From assembly GCA_937912185.1 (NCBI GenBank), contig CALDOH010000144.1, positions 1 through 8,829 of the forward strand: DNA of 8,829 bases. Direction: 5' to 3'. The notes below the pieces were generated by a model. It did not search any database. It saw only the letters and a list, made by a program, of their open reading frames with translations, and was not told the DNA's origin. Positions 1 to 6,661 of the stretch are shown piece by piece. The stretch's first letter is position 1. Every line of letters begins with the position of its first letter. Made by a program: the position numbers and the translations under genes. The DNA comes from an uncultured bacterium (GTDB lineage: Bacteria > Patescibacteriota > Patescibacteriia > UBA1558 > GWA2-36-10).

Positions 1-67
1 TACCTACCTATCAGTCCTTGGTGTTTTTGCCATTAGTTTAAAATCAAAAAGTTTAAGAATAAAATAA
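1..67 (+). CDS. C-terminal tail of a probable membrane protein (partial)
   Basis: From base 2 one frame stays open and ends at TAA (65-67), giving about 21 residues: a hydrophobic stretch (YLSVLGVFAISL) followed by a basic tail (KSKSLRIK). This is the usual look of a last transmembrane helix with a positively charged cytoplasmic end. The stop lies one base before the rpiB ATG, a spacing typical of a shared transcript, and the gap leaves no room for a separate rpiB promoter. The protein family cannot be named from this fragment, and with so few residues the frame could be open by chance. Confidence 0.45.
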   Translation, partial: TYLSVLGVFAISLKSKSLRIK

Positions 68-68
68 T

Positions 69-521
69 ATGAACAAGCCAAAAAAATATCGAATTTATCT
101 TGGTGCCGATCACAATGGCTTTAAGCTAAAAGAATATATCCAAGACTACTTAGAGGCTAAAGGCTACAAAGTAGAAGACCTGGGCAATATAAAACTTCAG
201 CTAAAAGATGACTATCCCGACTATGCTAAAGCTGTGGCCAAAAAAGTCCAAAAGTCTAAGACTGCTTTAGGTATTCTTTTTTGTGGTAGTGGTCAAGGTA
301 TGTGTATGACCGCCAACAAACTCAAAGGTGTACGAGCAGCCTTGGCCTGGTCAGTTAGCTCTGCCAAGAAATCTCGCTACGATGATGACTCAAATATAAT
401 TTGTCTGCCAAGTTGGCACATCACTCAGGAGCAAGCTAGACGAATAATAAATGGCTGGCTGACAACAGAGTTTGGTAACAAGGCTAGATATAAGAGAAGG
501 ATAAAAAAAATTCATGCCTAA
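69..521 (+). CDS. rpiB: Ribose-5-phosphate isomerase B (RpiB/LacAB family)
   Basis: Predicted cytosolic enzyme interconverting ribose 5-phosphate and ribulose 5-phosphate in the non-oxidative pentose phosphate pathway. The 150-residue length is normal for RpiB. Visible family motifs are the N-terminal GADHNGFKLKE (Asp14, His15), the core CGSGQGM (Cys72 aligning with the catalytic Cys of E. coli RpiB, followed by the phosphate/ring-binding GSG loop), ANKLKGVRAAL (83-92), and a basic C-terminus. The conserved loop that reads R-x-H-N in E. coli, whose His helps open the sugar ring, is RYDDDSN here (103-109), so Asp105 stands where His is expected. This may mark a subfamily or a different sugar phosphate. 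The start is the only ATG before the GADH motif; there is no clear Shine-Dalgarno sequence. The gene overlaps rpe by 8 bases, which supports the pentose-phosphate role and translational coupling. Confidence 0.93.
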   Translation: MNKPKKYRIYLGADHNGFKLKEYIQDYLEAKGYKVEDLGNIKLQLKDDYPDYAKAVAKKVQKSKTALGILFCGSGQGMCMTANKLKGVRAALAWSVSSAKKSRYDDDSNIICLPSWHITQEQARRIINGWLTTEFGNKARYKRRIKKIHA

Positions 522-1161
522 AAATGTTCGAATTGTGCCAGCTATACTGGTAAAAAATAAAGCTGGTTTTGAAAAACAATTTGCTAAAATAAAAAAAGAT
601 TTTAAATATATCCAAATTGATATCATGGATGGCATTTTTGTCAAAGAAAAAAATGATATCCGTCCTGATATTATCAAAAACCTAGTAAGGGGTTATAGAC
701 TGGAAATACACTTGATGGTAGACGCCCCCTCTAAATATGCTACTCGTTGGGCTGGACTGTCCAATGTTAAAAAAATCATCTGGCACTATGAAGCCAATAC
801 AGACCATGCTCGCATCAAGGCTCTCAATAATCTTTTGAAAAAAAAGAAAATTCAAACTGGACTAGCTATCAAACCAAACACTTCCTTGGCTAAAATAAAA
901 GACCTAATAAAAGATTTTAATACTATCCAAATCATGGCTATCAAGCCTGGCGCCCAGGGTAGAAATTTTCAACCAAAAATTTTATCAAATATCAGAGCCT
1001 TGCGTCATAGATATCCCAATCTAAATATAGCGGTTGATGGTGGAGTAAACGACAAAAACTTCTCAGCCATCAAAAAAGCCGGAGCAAATATCATTGCTAT
1101 CGGCTCATATCTACAAAAATCACCAGATATGAAAAAAGCTTTAGCTAAACTAAAAACCTAA
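514..1161 (+). CDS. rpe: Ribulose-phosphate 3-epimerase (Rpe-like TIM barrel)
   Basis: Predicted cytosolic, metal-dependent epimerase of ribulose 5-phosphate and xylulose 5-phosphate. The 215-residue product shows the family motifs in order: PAIL (9-12), IDIMDGIFV (35-43, catalytic Asp36), EIHLMV (64-69, metal ligand His66), GLAIKPNT (116-123), IKPGAQG (143-149, the mobile-loop region) and VDGGV (174-178, second catalytic/metal Asp175). The first metal-ligand His of the usual H-V-D-V-M-D-G motif is Gln34 here (Q-I-D-I-M-D-G), so metal binding may be altered; the other key residues are kept. The ATG lies inside the end of rpiB, with a GAGAAGG purine run about 13 bases upstream, rather far for a Shine-Dalgarno site. 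The 3' end overlaps the convergent MFS gene by four bases. A related epimerase acting on allulose 6-phosphate cannot be excluded. Confidence 0.88.
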   Translation: MPKNVRIVPAILVKNKAGFEKQFAKIKKDFKYIQIDIMDGIFVKEKNDIRPDIIKNLVRGYRLEIHLMVDAPSKYATRWAGLSNVKKIIWHYEANTDHARIKALNNLLKKKKIQTGLAIKPNTSLAKIKDLIKDFNTIQIMAIKPGAQGRNFQPKILSNIRALRHRYPNLNIAVDGGVNDKNFSAIKKAGANIIAIGSYLQKSPDMKKALAKLKT

Positions 1162-1772
1162 CGTCGACGAATTTTCCCTTTTATACTAAAGAGTAATACC
1201 GCCCCCAAGACAGTAAACAAACCTATTATCAAAAATAAAAGATCAAAGCCGTATTGCTCTGCCAAAAATCCACCAGCGGCCGCAGAAGCGGCCATACCAA
1301 TTCCTAAAATAACATCATAGAGGCTCCATTCAAAGGCCTCTTTTCTCTTGTCTATATGATGAGTAAAGATTGAATACCAACCAGGGTAGGCAATAGCCGC
1401 AGCCAGACCCAAAACACATTGTAGGATATAAAGCTGGGCTACGGAATCAATAAACATATAAGAAAAATAAGCCACTGCTGTCAGTGATGTTCCGAGTATT
1501 GATACCAACAGATCGTCGATTTCTGATTTGGAACGATCAATATACATACCCACTGGTACCTCAAAAACTGACTTAACTACCAAATAAATGGCTGCTGAAA
1601 TTCCTACTACTTCGATACTACCACCGTTGATCTTGTCTGTTACAAAAATAGCAAAAAATGGGGCAAACAACTGATAAGAAGACCAAATCAAAAAATCTGA
1701 CATTATCAAAACTTTGATTATCAGATTTACCTTGTAGTGTCTTATTGATCTCAAAATTGAACGAGAATACAT
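1158..1772 (-). CDS. Half-size major facilitator superfamily (MFS) protein, 6 TM helices
   Basis: Integral membrane protein of 204 residues, about half of a normal 12-helix MFS transporter. Hydrophobicity by eye gives six helices (about 22-45, 55-78, 88-107, 111-135, 152-172, 176-197) and a basic end (KGKIRRR). The TM2-TM3 loop carries an MFS motif-A-like signature, G-M-Y-I-D-R-S-K (75-82, Asp79, Arg80), and TM4/TM5 has the charged HHIDKRKEAFEW loop, so it matches the N-terminal domain of the fold. No second half follows: the frame ends at a TAG overlapping the rpe stop. It is the last gene of the surface-protein/kinase operon, with its ATG five bases after the kinase stop and no strong Shine-Dalgarno sequence. 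It might dimerise into a transporter, work as a membrane partner of the kinase, or be a decayed transporter. The substrate is unknown. Confidence 0.8.
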   Translation of the reverse strand: MYSRSILRSIRHYKVNLIIKVLIMSDFLIWSSYQLFAPFFAIFVTDKINGGSIEVVGISAAIYLVVKSVFEVPVGMYIDRSKSEIDDLLVSILGTSLTAVAYFSYMFIDSVAQLYILQCVLGLAAAIAYPGWYSIFTHHIDKRKEAFEWSLYDVILGIGMAASAAAGGFLAEQYGFDLLFLIIGLFTVLGAVLLFSIKGKIRRR

Positions 1773-1777
1773 AGTTA

Positions 1778-3166
1778 CTATTTTTTAATTTCTGGCGTAG
1801 CCACTACTTTATGCACGGCTGGATTATAAATTGGAATCGTAAAATAAAATTGTGATCCAACATGCTTAATACTATCAACAAAAATTTCTCCTCCCATCAT
1901 CTCTACAATCTGCTTGGTTATCCAAAGGCCAAGTCCAGTGCCAATAATTCCTCTAGTATCATCACTTTGAATTCGATAAAACTTTTCAAACAAATTTTTT
2001 CTTTCTTCGGCTGACATACCAACACCACTATCTTTGACCATGATAGTTAAAAATTTTTCATTTTCCTTTTTAGCAATAAGTTCTATTTCACCTTTTTTGG
2101 TATATTTGACTGCGTTGCCCAAAAGATTGATAACTACTTGCCTAAACTTATCTTCAGCTGCCCAAATTTTTGGTGAATCGTCAGGAATGTCTTTTTTAAA
2201 TTTAAGACCCTTTTGCTCAATCCTAAGATCAAATTCATCAGCCAAAGAATTTAATATTTCAACTGTATTAAGAGGTTCTTGTTTTACAATCAAACGATTT
2301 TGCTCAATCCGAGAAACATTCAAAAGGTCTTCTATTAAATTACCCAGACGGTTAACTGAGGCTTCCATAATTTTGAAACCTTTTTCACCAGCCGCATTGA
2401 GATGACCGTAGTCACCTTCTAGCGTCATCGACAAAAATCCTTTGATAGTGGTGATCGGCGTCCTCAGTTCATGAGAAGCAATGGAAATAAACTCATCTTT
2501 CATCTTATCTACCTCTTTGAGTTTTCTAAAAAGCAAAGCATGCTCAAATAGACGCGTATTGAGGGCTAGCAATAAGATTACAATTAAAACAGTGATGGTT
2601 AAAATTATACCCGACTTAGTCAAAGTATCCTTGGCTAAATCGTCCATAACCTTGAGTGACATCTGTAGGCTTAGCAAAGCTTGTTTTTCACCAGCTTCAT
2701 CATGAAGTGGTAATACCAACTCCCAGAAACGCTCTTCCGAACCAGTGGCTACTACACCTGATACTAAAGTAGCAATACCCTCATCCTTGTGCCAGGCAAT
2801 AACATAGTTTAGATCTCCACTTATCCTCCCTACTTTCGACTCATCAAAACCAGCCATCAATTTAAATTCTTCGCCCTCTGGCACTAATATATCAAAAGTA
2901 AGGAGCGAAGAATTAGACTGTTGAATCAATCCTATTTTTTCCTGTAAATCATCGTAGTTATTAGCTTCTTTAAAAACAGCACTATCAAACATCAATCCCA
3001 AAGATAAAGCCTGACGTTGTAGACCAATATCAATATTTTTTTGGAATGAGTTAACTGAAGAAAGTGTGTTTAAAATAATAAACAAAGGAATCAAAAGAAT
3101 CAGGATAATTCCATAAATTACCTGATAATTCTGTTTGAGAAAAAAATTGTTCTTAGATTTGGCCAT
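1778..3166 (-). CDS. Membrane sensor histidine kinase with extracytoplasmic sensor domain
   Basis: Two-component sensor kinase of 462 residues. Layout: short basic N-terminus, TM1 (about 16-34), an extracytoplasmic region of about 150 residues (37-185) of unassigned family but cache/PAS-like in size, TM2 (about 186-203), a short coiled linker without an obvious HAMP domain, HisKA with SHELRTP (phospho-acceptor His232), then HATPase_c. The ATPase boxes are complete: N box INLLGNAVKYT (Asn347, Asn351), G1 DSGVGM (Asp379), F box LFEKFYR (392-398) and G2 GTGLGLW (409-415), so the kinase should be active. The start lies 14 bases inside the surface-protein gene with AGGAG six bases upstream, which fixes this ATG and implies coupled translation. 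No response regulator is encoded in the window, so its target lies elsewhere. It probably monitors the envelope or the co-encoded surface protein; that role is inference. Confidence 0.93.
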   Translation of the reverse strand: MAKSKNNFFLKQNYQVIYGIILILLIPLFIILNTLSSVNSFQKNIDIGLQRQALSLGLMFDSAVFKEANNYDDLQEKIGLIQQSNSSLLTFDILVPEGEEFKLMAGFDESKVGRISGDLNYVIAWHKDEGIATLVSGVVATGSEERFWELVLPLHDEAGEKQALLSLQMSLKVMDDLAKDTLTKSGIILTITVLIVILLLALNTRLFEHALLFRKLKEVDKMKDEFISIASHELRTPITTIKGFLSMTLEGDYGHLNAAGEKGFKIMEASVNRLGNLIEDLLNVSRIEQNRLIVKQEPLNTVEILNSLADEFDLRIEQKGLKFKKDIPDDSPKIWAAEDKFRQVVINLLGNAVKYTKKGEIELIAKKENEKFLTIMVKDSGVGMSAEERKNLFEKFYRIQSDDTRGIIGTGLGLWITKQIVEMMGGEIFVDSIKHVGSQFYFTIPIYNPAVHKVVATPEIKK

Positions 3167-6100
3167 CTTCTGCTCCTATGTCTGGGCCATTGTTTTTTCG
3201 ACTATGCATAAACATAATGGCACCTAAAGCTAAAATAATTAGTAGAGCCGCTCCCAAAATATAATAAATCATCATGTTCTTTACATTGTCTGGGGCCTCG
3301 GAAGTATCGAAATAATCCTCAGCAGTCACCGCCTGAGCGCTCTTGACCAAAAAAGATATTGGTTTTGATTGTTTGATTATCTTGCCCGTATCGTCATTGA
3401 CCGTGACATACACCTGGTGGTGTCCATCAGCCAAAGAATTTTTGATGTCGTAAGACCAATTACCACTAGCATCTGTCTTGGTAGACATAACCAACGGTAG
3501 GTCACTATAGAGATACAAAAATACCCAAGAATTAGCCTCGGCCTTACCTTTTAGGCCTAGCTTCTCTTCTGAATTATTTACTTCTCTTATAGAGAAACTT
3601 TTATCTACCTTTTTAGAAAATGCCTTTGGCTGTTCTAAGGCTAAGCCTGACAATATAATCTGGTCAATCACTGTCCTTTCTTTTTCCAAGACACCTGAAC
3701 CATTTGGATTATAGCCATTTTGAATCTCAGTTCCATCATCATAACCATCACCATCACTATCTCTTTCATCTGGATTAGTACCGTAATAATCTTCCAGATC
3801 ATCTGACAAGCCATCACCGTCACGATCTAACATCATGACTGCCTGATTCAAAATAGTAAGTTTCTCTTCATCCTCCAACACAGTTTCTTTAGTTGATCTA
3901 GTAAGAAGCACCCTAGCGCTACTGTTTGATTCTAGTGGCAAAATACCACTAACTCCTTTTTGTAACAACTTTTGATTTAAGTCTATTACTGTTATAGTTT
4001 GACCAATTAAAGGATCAACTGTTTCACCAATTGCTGTTTGTTGTTTTTGACCTACTACTAGACGATTTAAAAATTGGTTACGTAGGGTATCGGCACATAG
4101 ACTTCTATCAGCCAACTGACAATCAACACTGCCACTATATTTTTCCAACAAATAATCCTGACACTCTCCAACATTTACAATGCCAGCTTCCTGACAGTCA
4201 GCTTCTACCTGAGTTCGACTGAGATAATCTTCACAGGCTACTACATCATAAATACTCTGTTCAATACAACTAGAATCAACCTGGTCCATAGTTGCTCTAA
4301 ATCTATCACAAGCAGCCTGACTAGTAATGCCAACCTCTATACAGCTAGTATATAGCTCTATCACCATATTGCTAGTACTAGCAGAATCTCCTGTGGATGA
4401 GGCTTGATCACCATCGTCGGCTTGATCACCTGGATCATTATTTATGGTAACCTCCAAAGCTATGGTAGTAGAATAATCAACCACCGAAAGATTATAGACA
4501 CCATTTGGCATGTCTCTTGAATCAATGTCCAACTTTATATAGACAAATGGCTTGGCAGTTTCATTACCAGCTCGATCAAAACCTATTTCTTCCATTTCAT
4601 CCCAAGAACTTCGAGGAACAAAAAAATCAAATTCTTCACCGGATTCTTGATGCTTAAAAACCACATTAATCCCTTGTGTAGAATCAAGAGCACTTGATAA
4701 GGTAATAATTCTAAACAAACCACTGGTTTCTAGATTCATTCCCCAAAATTCAATATTGACGGCCTGACCACCCTCTTCATTTTCATCATTTAACACCTGT
4801 ACAATATATGAATTAGGGGCAAAAACCATAGTACCCGCTATTTCGGTTCTGGCATTAATTTCATAATTACCATCTGGTATTTGAGTAGTGTCAAATGAAA
4901 CTACATACTGTTGAGATACCTCACCAGCAGTAGCAATCCACACCTGCTCTTGAGTCAGGGTATCAATAGCAAAAAATTCTACTGCTAAACCCGAGTAGTT
5001 GGCCAGAGCCTTTAGGTTGACTTGACCTGATATATGCTGTGTTCCTTGTAATAAATTCAAAGTCACATCACCTGGATCTATAACTACTGGCGGATCTAGA
5101 GATTCAATATTTATAGTAAAGTTTTGCTCTACTGTTCCGCTAGCATGGCTAGCTAATATATTTAAATTAGAGGGCCCCGCTGTCCAAATATCAATCACGT
5201 TGAAACGCAAAACCCAACTGGTGCCAGGTACAGGGGAACTATTATCTTGGGTAAACTGACCATTCTCACTGGTCAGGGTTGCGATAACTCCCGAAGCTTC
5301 AAACCCAGTATGAAAATTTACCAAAAAATTTCTAGGTACCGTTTCTGCAACTACTGGGCTATCCAAGTAAATTGTATAATCTATTATCGGCTCTACTATA
5401 GGATCCGGCTCATTATCAACTGTAACTGGCACCACTGGCCCCACTGAATAATTATTACCTTGTATCATAACTAAAAAACTCAAAAAATAATCGCCATCTG
5501 GATATTCTCCATCCGTGGTATCAATAGTAGTAGAATAAGTTGTGGATCCACCATATTCTTGAATTTCATCAGGAGAAAAAGGCTGCCTATCACCTCCGCC
5601 TAACCTAGCATAAAGTATCGTCATTGACCCTTCATTTTCTGGCAAAGATATCTGAACATTCAAATCACCTGTAACCGTAGTCTGGTTTCCAGTTGGATGT
5701 AACACTTCAATATTCAACGAAACACCATCCGGCGGTATTTCTAGTATCGTCCTATCAATTGTAAAGAAAATAGAAGAACTTAAAGTAATCCCCTGCTCTT
5801 CATGACCATCAGCATTATTCGGTGAAGTTATTGCCTGTACAGTAACTATATATGTACCATCGTCAACGCCTGAAATGTCAATATTAGCACCCCAGTCATC
5901 GCCCTCGTCACTTGTAAGTGCTGCTTCTGCTACTAGAAAATCGGGCTCTCCCCCATGTCCAAATTTATAGATGAAAAATCCAGGGCTCTGTGATAAATCT
6001 AAGGCAGCTACAGTGCTTATTTGAAGATGCATAGTATCTGTTGAGAAAATCTCCCCAGGAGGAAAAGATAAACTTGGATCAGGTGATACCCATTCAATTT

Positions 6101-6587
6101 CACCACCAATCTCTGGTAAAACGATTTCAGCTGCTATTTGATAGTTATTTTTATAAAGATTAACTAGTCCAGGTGTTGATTGATAAATTTCTTCTAGTAG
6201 CCCCTGCTGATCATAAACATAGGCTATGGCAGATACTTGATAAACACCGCTATCCCAAGAGCTGGTATCCCAAGAGCTGACCGATTTATAATTACCATTG
6301 TTTGTCAATTGGGCTTCAAAACTTAGATTAGCTGGTGACTCTAAAGCCGAAACTGTAAAAAATACTTGAGAAAAATCTACTTGATTTTCTGTACTGAGCT
6401 GGGCTTCTAGACTTAAGTCCTGACCAATCTCAATATTTTGACCTAAAATTGGTTCAATAAATGTGGCCGACAAATTATAGTCATCACCACTTGAGGCCTG
6501 AGAAGCAATAAAAATCAAACCCTGAGTAAACACTAAGGTTAAGATAAAAATTGCCCTAAGATGCTTTTGAATTCTTTGTAAAAACAT
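3153..6587 (-). CDS. Large membrane-anchored surface protein: Ig-like domains, 8-Cys repeat block, TSP3-type calcium repeats
   Basis: A 1144-residue exported protein. Residues 1-33 form a signal peptide (basic start, hydrophobic AIFILTLVF core, likely cleavage after an SQA site). Residues of about 40-715 look like successive beta-sandwich/Ig-like domains, marked by recurring D-x-x-x-x-x-D/N-G-x-Y motifs near 112-116, 241-246, 363-367, 571-575 and 693-698. An acidic/Ser linker (716-740) leads to a block holding all eight cysteines of the protein (749-831, period about 25). Residues 919-962 contain TSP3-type calcium loops (DRDGDGLSDD, DSDGDGYDDG). A last Ig-like domain (about 990-1082), one TM helix (about 1106-1127) and a short cytoplasmic tail follow. 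An adhesin or stalk-like sensor held in the membrane is likely; no enzymatic domain is seen. It is the first gene of an operon with a histidine kinase and a half-MFS protein, and its own promoter predicts a leaderless mRNA. The precise family is not recognised. Confidence 0.85.
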   Translation of the reverse strand: MFLQRIQKHLRAIFILTLVFTQGLIFIASQASSGDDYNLSATFIEPILGQNIEIGQDLSLEAQLSTENQVDFSQVFFTVSALESPANLSFEAQLTNNGNYKSVSSWDTSSWDSGVYQVSAIAYVYDQQGLLEEIYQSTPGLVNLYKNNYQIAAEIVLPEIGGEIEWVSPDPSLSFPPGEIFSTDTMHLQISTVAALDLSQSPGFFIYKFGHGGEPDFLVAEAALTSDEGDDWGANIDISGVDDGTYIVTVQAITSPNNADGHEEQGITLSSSIFFTIDRTILEIPPDGVSLNIEVLHPTGNQTTVTGDLNVQISLPENEGSMTILYARLGGGDRQPFSPDEIQEYGGSTTYSTTIDTTDGEYPDGDYFLSFLVMIQGNNYSVGPVVPVTVDNEPDPIVEPIIDYTIYLDSPVVAETVPRNFLVNFHTGFEASGVIATLTSENGQFTQDNSSPVPGTSWVLRFNVIDIWTAGPSNLNILASHASGTVEQNFTINIESLDPPVVIDPGDVTLNLLQGTQHISGQVNLKALANYSGLAVEFFAIDTLTQEQVWIATAGEVSQQYVVSFDTTQIPDGNYEINARTEIAGTMVFAPNSYIVQVLNDENEEGGQAVNIEFWGMNLETSGLFRIITLSSALDSTQGINVVFKHQESGEEFDFFVPRSSWDEMEEIGFDRAGNETAKPFVYIKLDIDSRDMPNGVYNLSVVDYSTTIALEVTINNDPGDQADDGDQASSTGDSASTSNMVIELYTSCIEVGITSQAACDRFRATMDQVDSSCIEQSIYDVVACEDYLSRTQVEADCQEAGIVNVGECQDYLLEKYSGSVDCQLADRSLCADTLRNQFLNRLVVGQKQQTAIGETVDPLIGQTITVIDLNQKLLQKGVSGILPLESNSSARVLLTRSTKETVLEDEEKLTILNQAVMMLDRDGDGLSDDLEDYYGTNPDERDSDGDGYDDGTEIQNGYNPNGSGVLEKERTVIDQIILSGLALEQPKAFSKKVDKSFSIREVNNSEEKLGLKGKAEANSWVFLYLYSDLPLVMSTKTDASGNWSYDIKNSLADGHHQVYVTVNDDTGKIIKQSKPISFLVKSAQAVTAEDYFDTSEAPDNVKNMMIYYILGAALLIILALGAIMFMHSRKNNGPDIGAEDGQI
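3173..3177 (-). promoter_or_regulatory. Shine-Dalgarno site of the histidine kinase gene
   Basis: On the minus strand AGGAG lies six bases before the kinase ATG (3166-3164), inside the last codons of the surface-protein gene. It is the best ribosome binding site in the window. It settles the kinase start and shows that the 14-base gene overlap is functional. Confidence 0.8.
6251..6280. repeat. 15-bp tandem duplication inside the surface-protein gene
   Basis: TATCCCAAGAGCTGG (6251-6265) is followed directly by TATCCCAAGAGCTGA (6266-6280), 14 of 15 bases identical. Because the unit is five codons, it duplicates SSWDT/SSWDS at about residues 104-112 without shifting the frame. It probably arose by replication slippage and lies in the first Ig-like domain. 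Confidence 0.85.
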
Positions 6588-6623
6588 ATACTATATTATA
6601 CCACAAATAAGTCTAAATAAAAA
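6587..6623 (-). promoter_or_regulatory. Extended -10 promoter of the surface-protein operon (predicted leaderless)
   Basis: On the minus strand a perfect TATAAT (6600-6595) is preceded by TGG, giving the extended -10 form TGnTATAAT. The position 17 bases upstream holds only TTTTTA (6623-6618), a poor -35 that coincides with the T-tract of the upstream terminator, as is allowed for extended -10 promoters. Only seven bases separate TATAAT from the ATG at 6587, so transcription should begin at or within a base or two of the A of ATG, leaving no room for a ribosome binding site. Confidence 0.7.
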
Positions 6624-6643
6624 AACCGCCTGAGCGGTTTTTT
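6619..6643 (-). terminator. Rho-independent terminator after the korAB-pilin operon
   Basis: CCGC (6626-6629) and GCGG (6634-6637) form a stem with a four-base loop. It is flanked by A and T runs that extend the inverted repeat to 10 bp per arm. On the minus strand the stem is followed by seven T residues (6625-6619). It lies 19 bases after the pilin stop, the right place to end transcripts from korA-korB-pilin. The structure is symmetrical and could work in both directions, but no plus-strand gene approaches it. Confidence 0.88.
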
Positions 6644-6661
6644 CGATTCTATATTTTTATA

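Noticed and set aside
390..677. Minus-strand open frame of 95 codons opposite rpiB/rpe
   Set aside because: It lies antisense to two well-recognised enzymes, has no family motif, and is explained by AT-rich codon use on the opposite strand.
2034..2705. Two plus-strand open frames opposite the histidine kinase gene
   Set aside because: They are antisense to conserved kinase boxes, have low-complexity Ser/Leu-rich translations, and show no ribosome binding site or neighbours on that strand.
4401..4430. 12-bp direct repeat GGCTTGATCACC in the surface-protein gene
   Set aside because: It encodes the low-complexity Asp/Gln linker and is adequately explained by repeated DQA/DDG codons.
4031..5447. 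Plus-strand open frames opposite the surface-protein gene
   Set aside because: They are short, without recognisable motifs, and antisense to a clearly coding, domain-rich frame.
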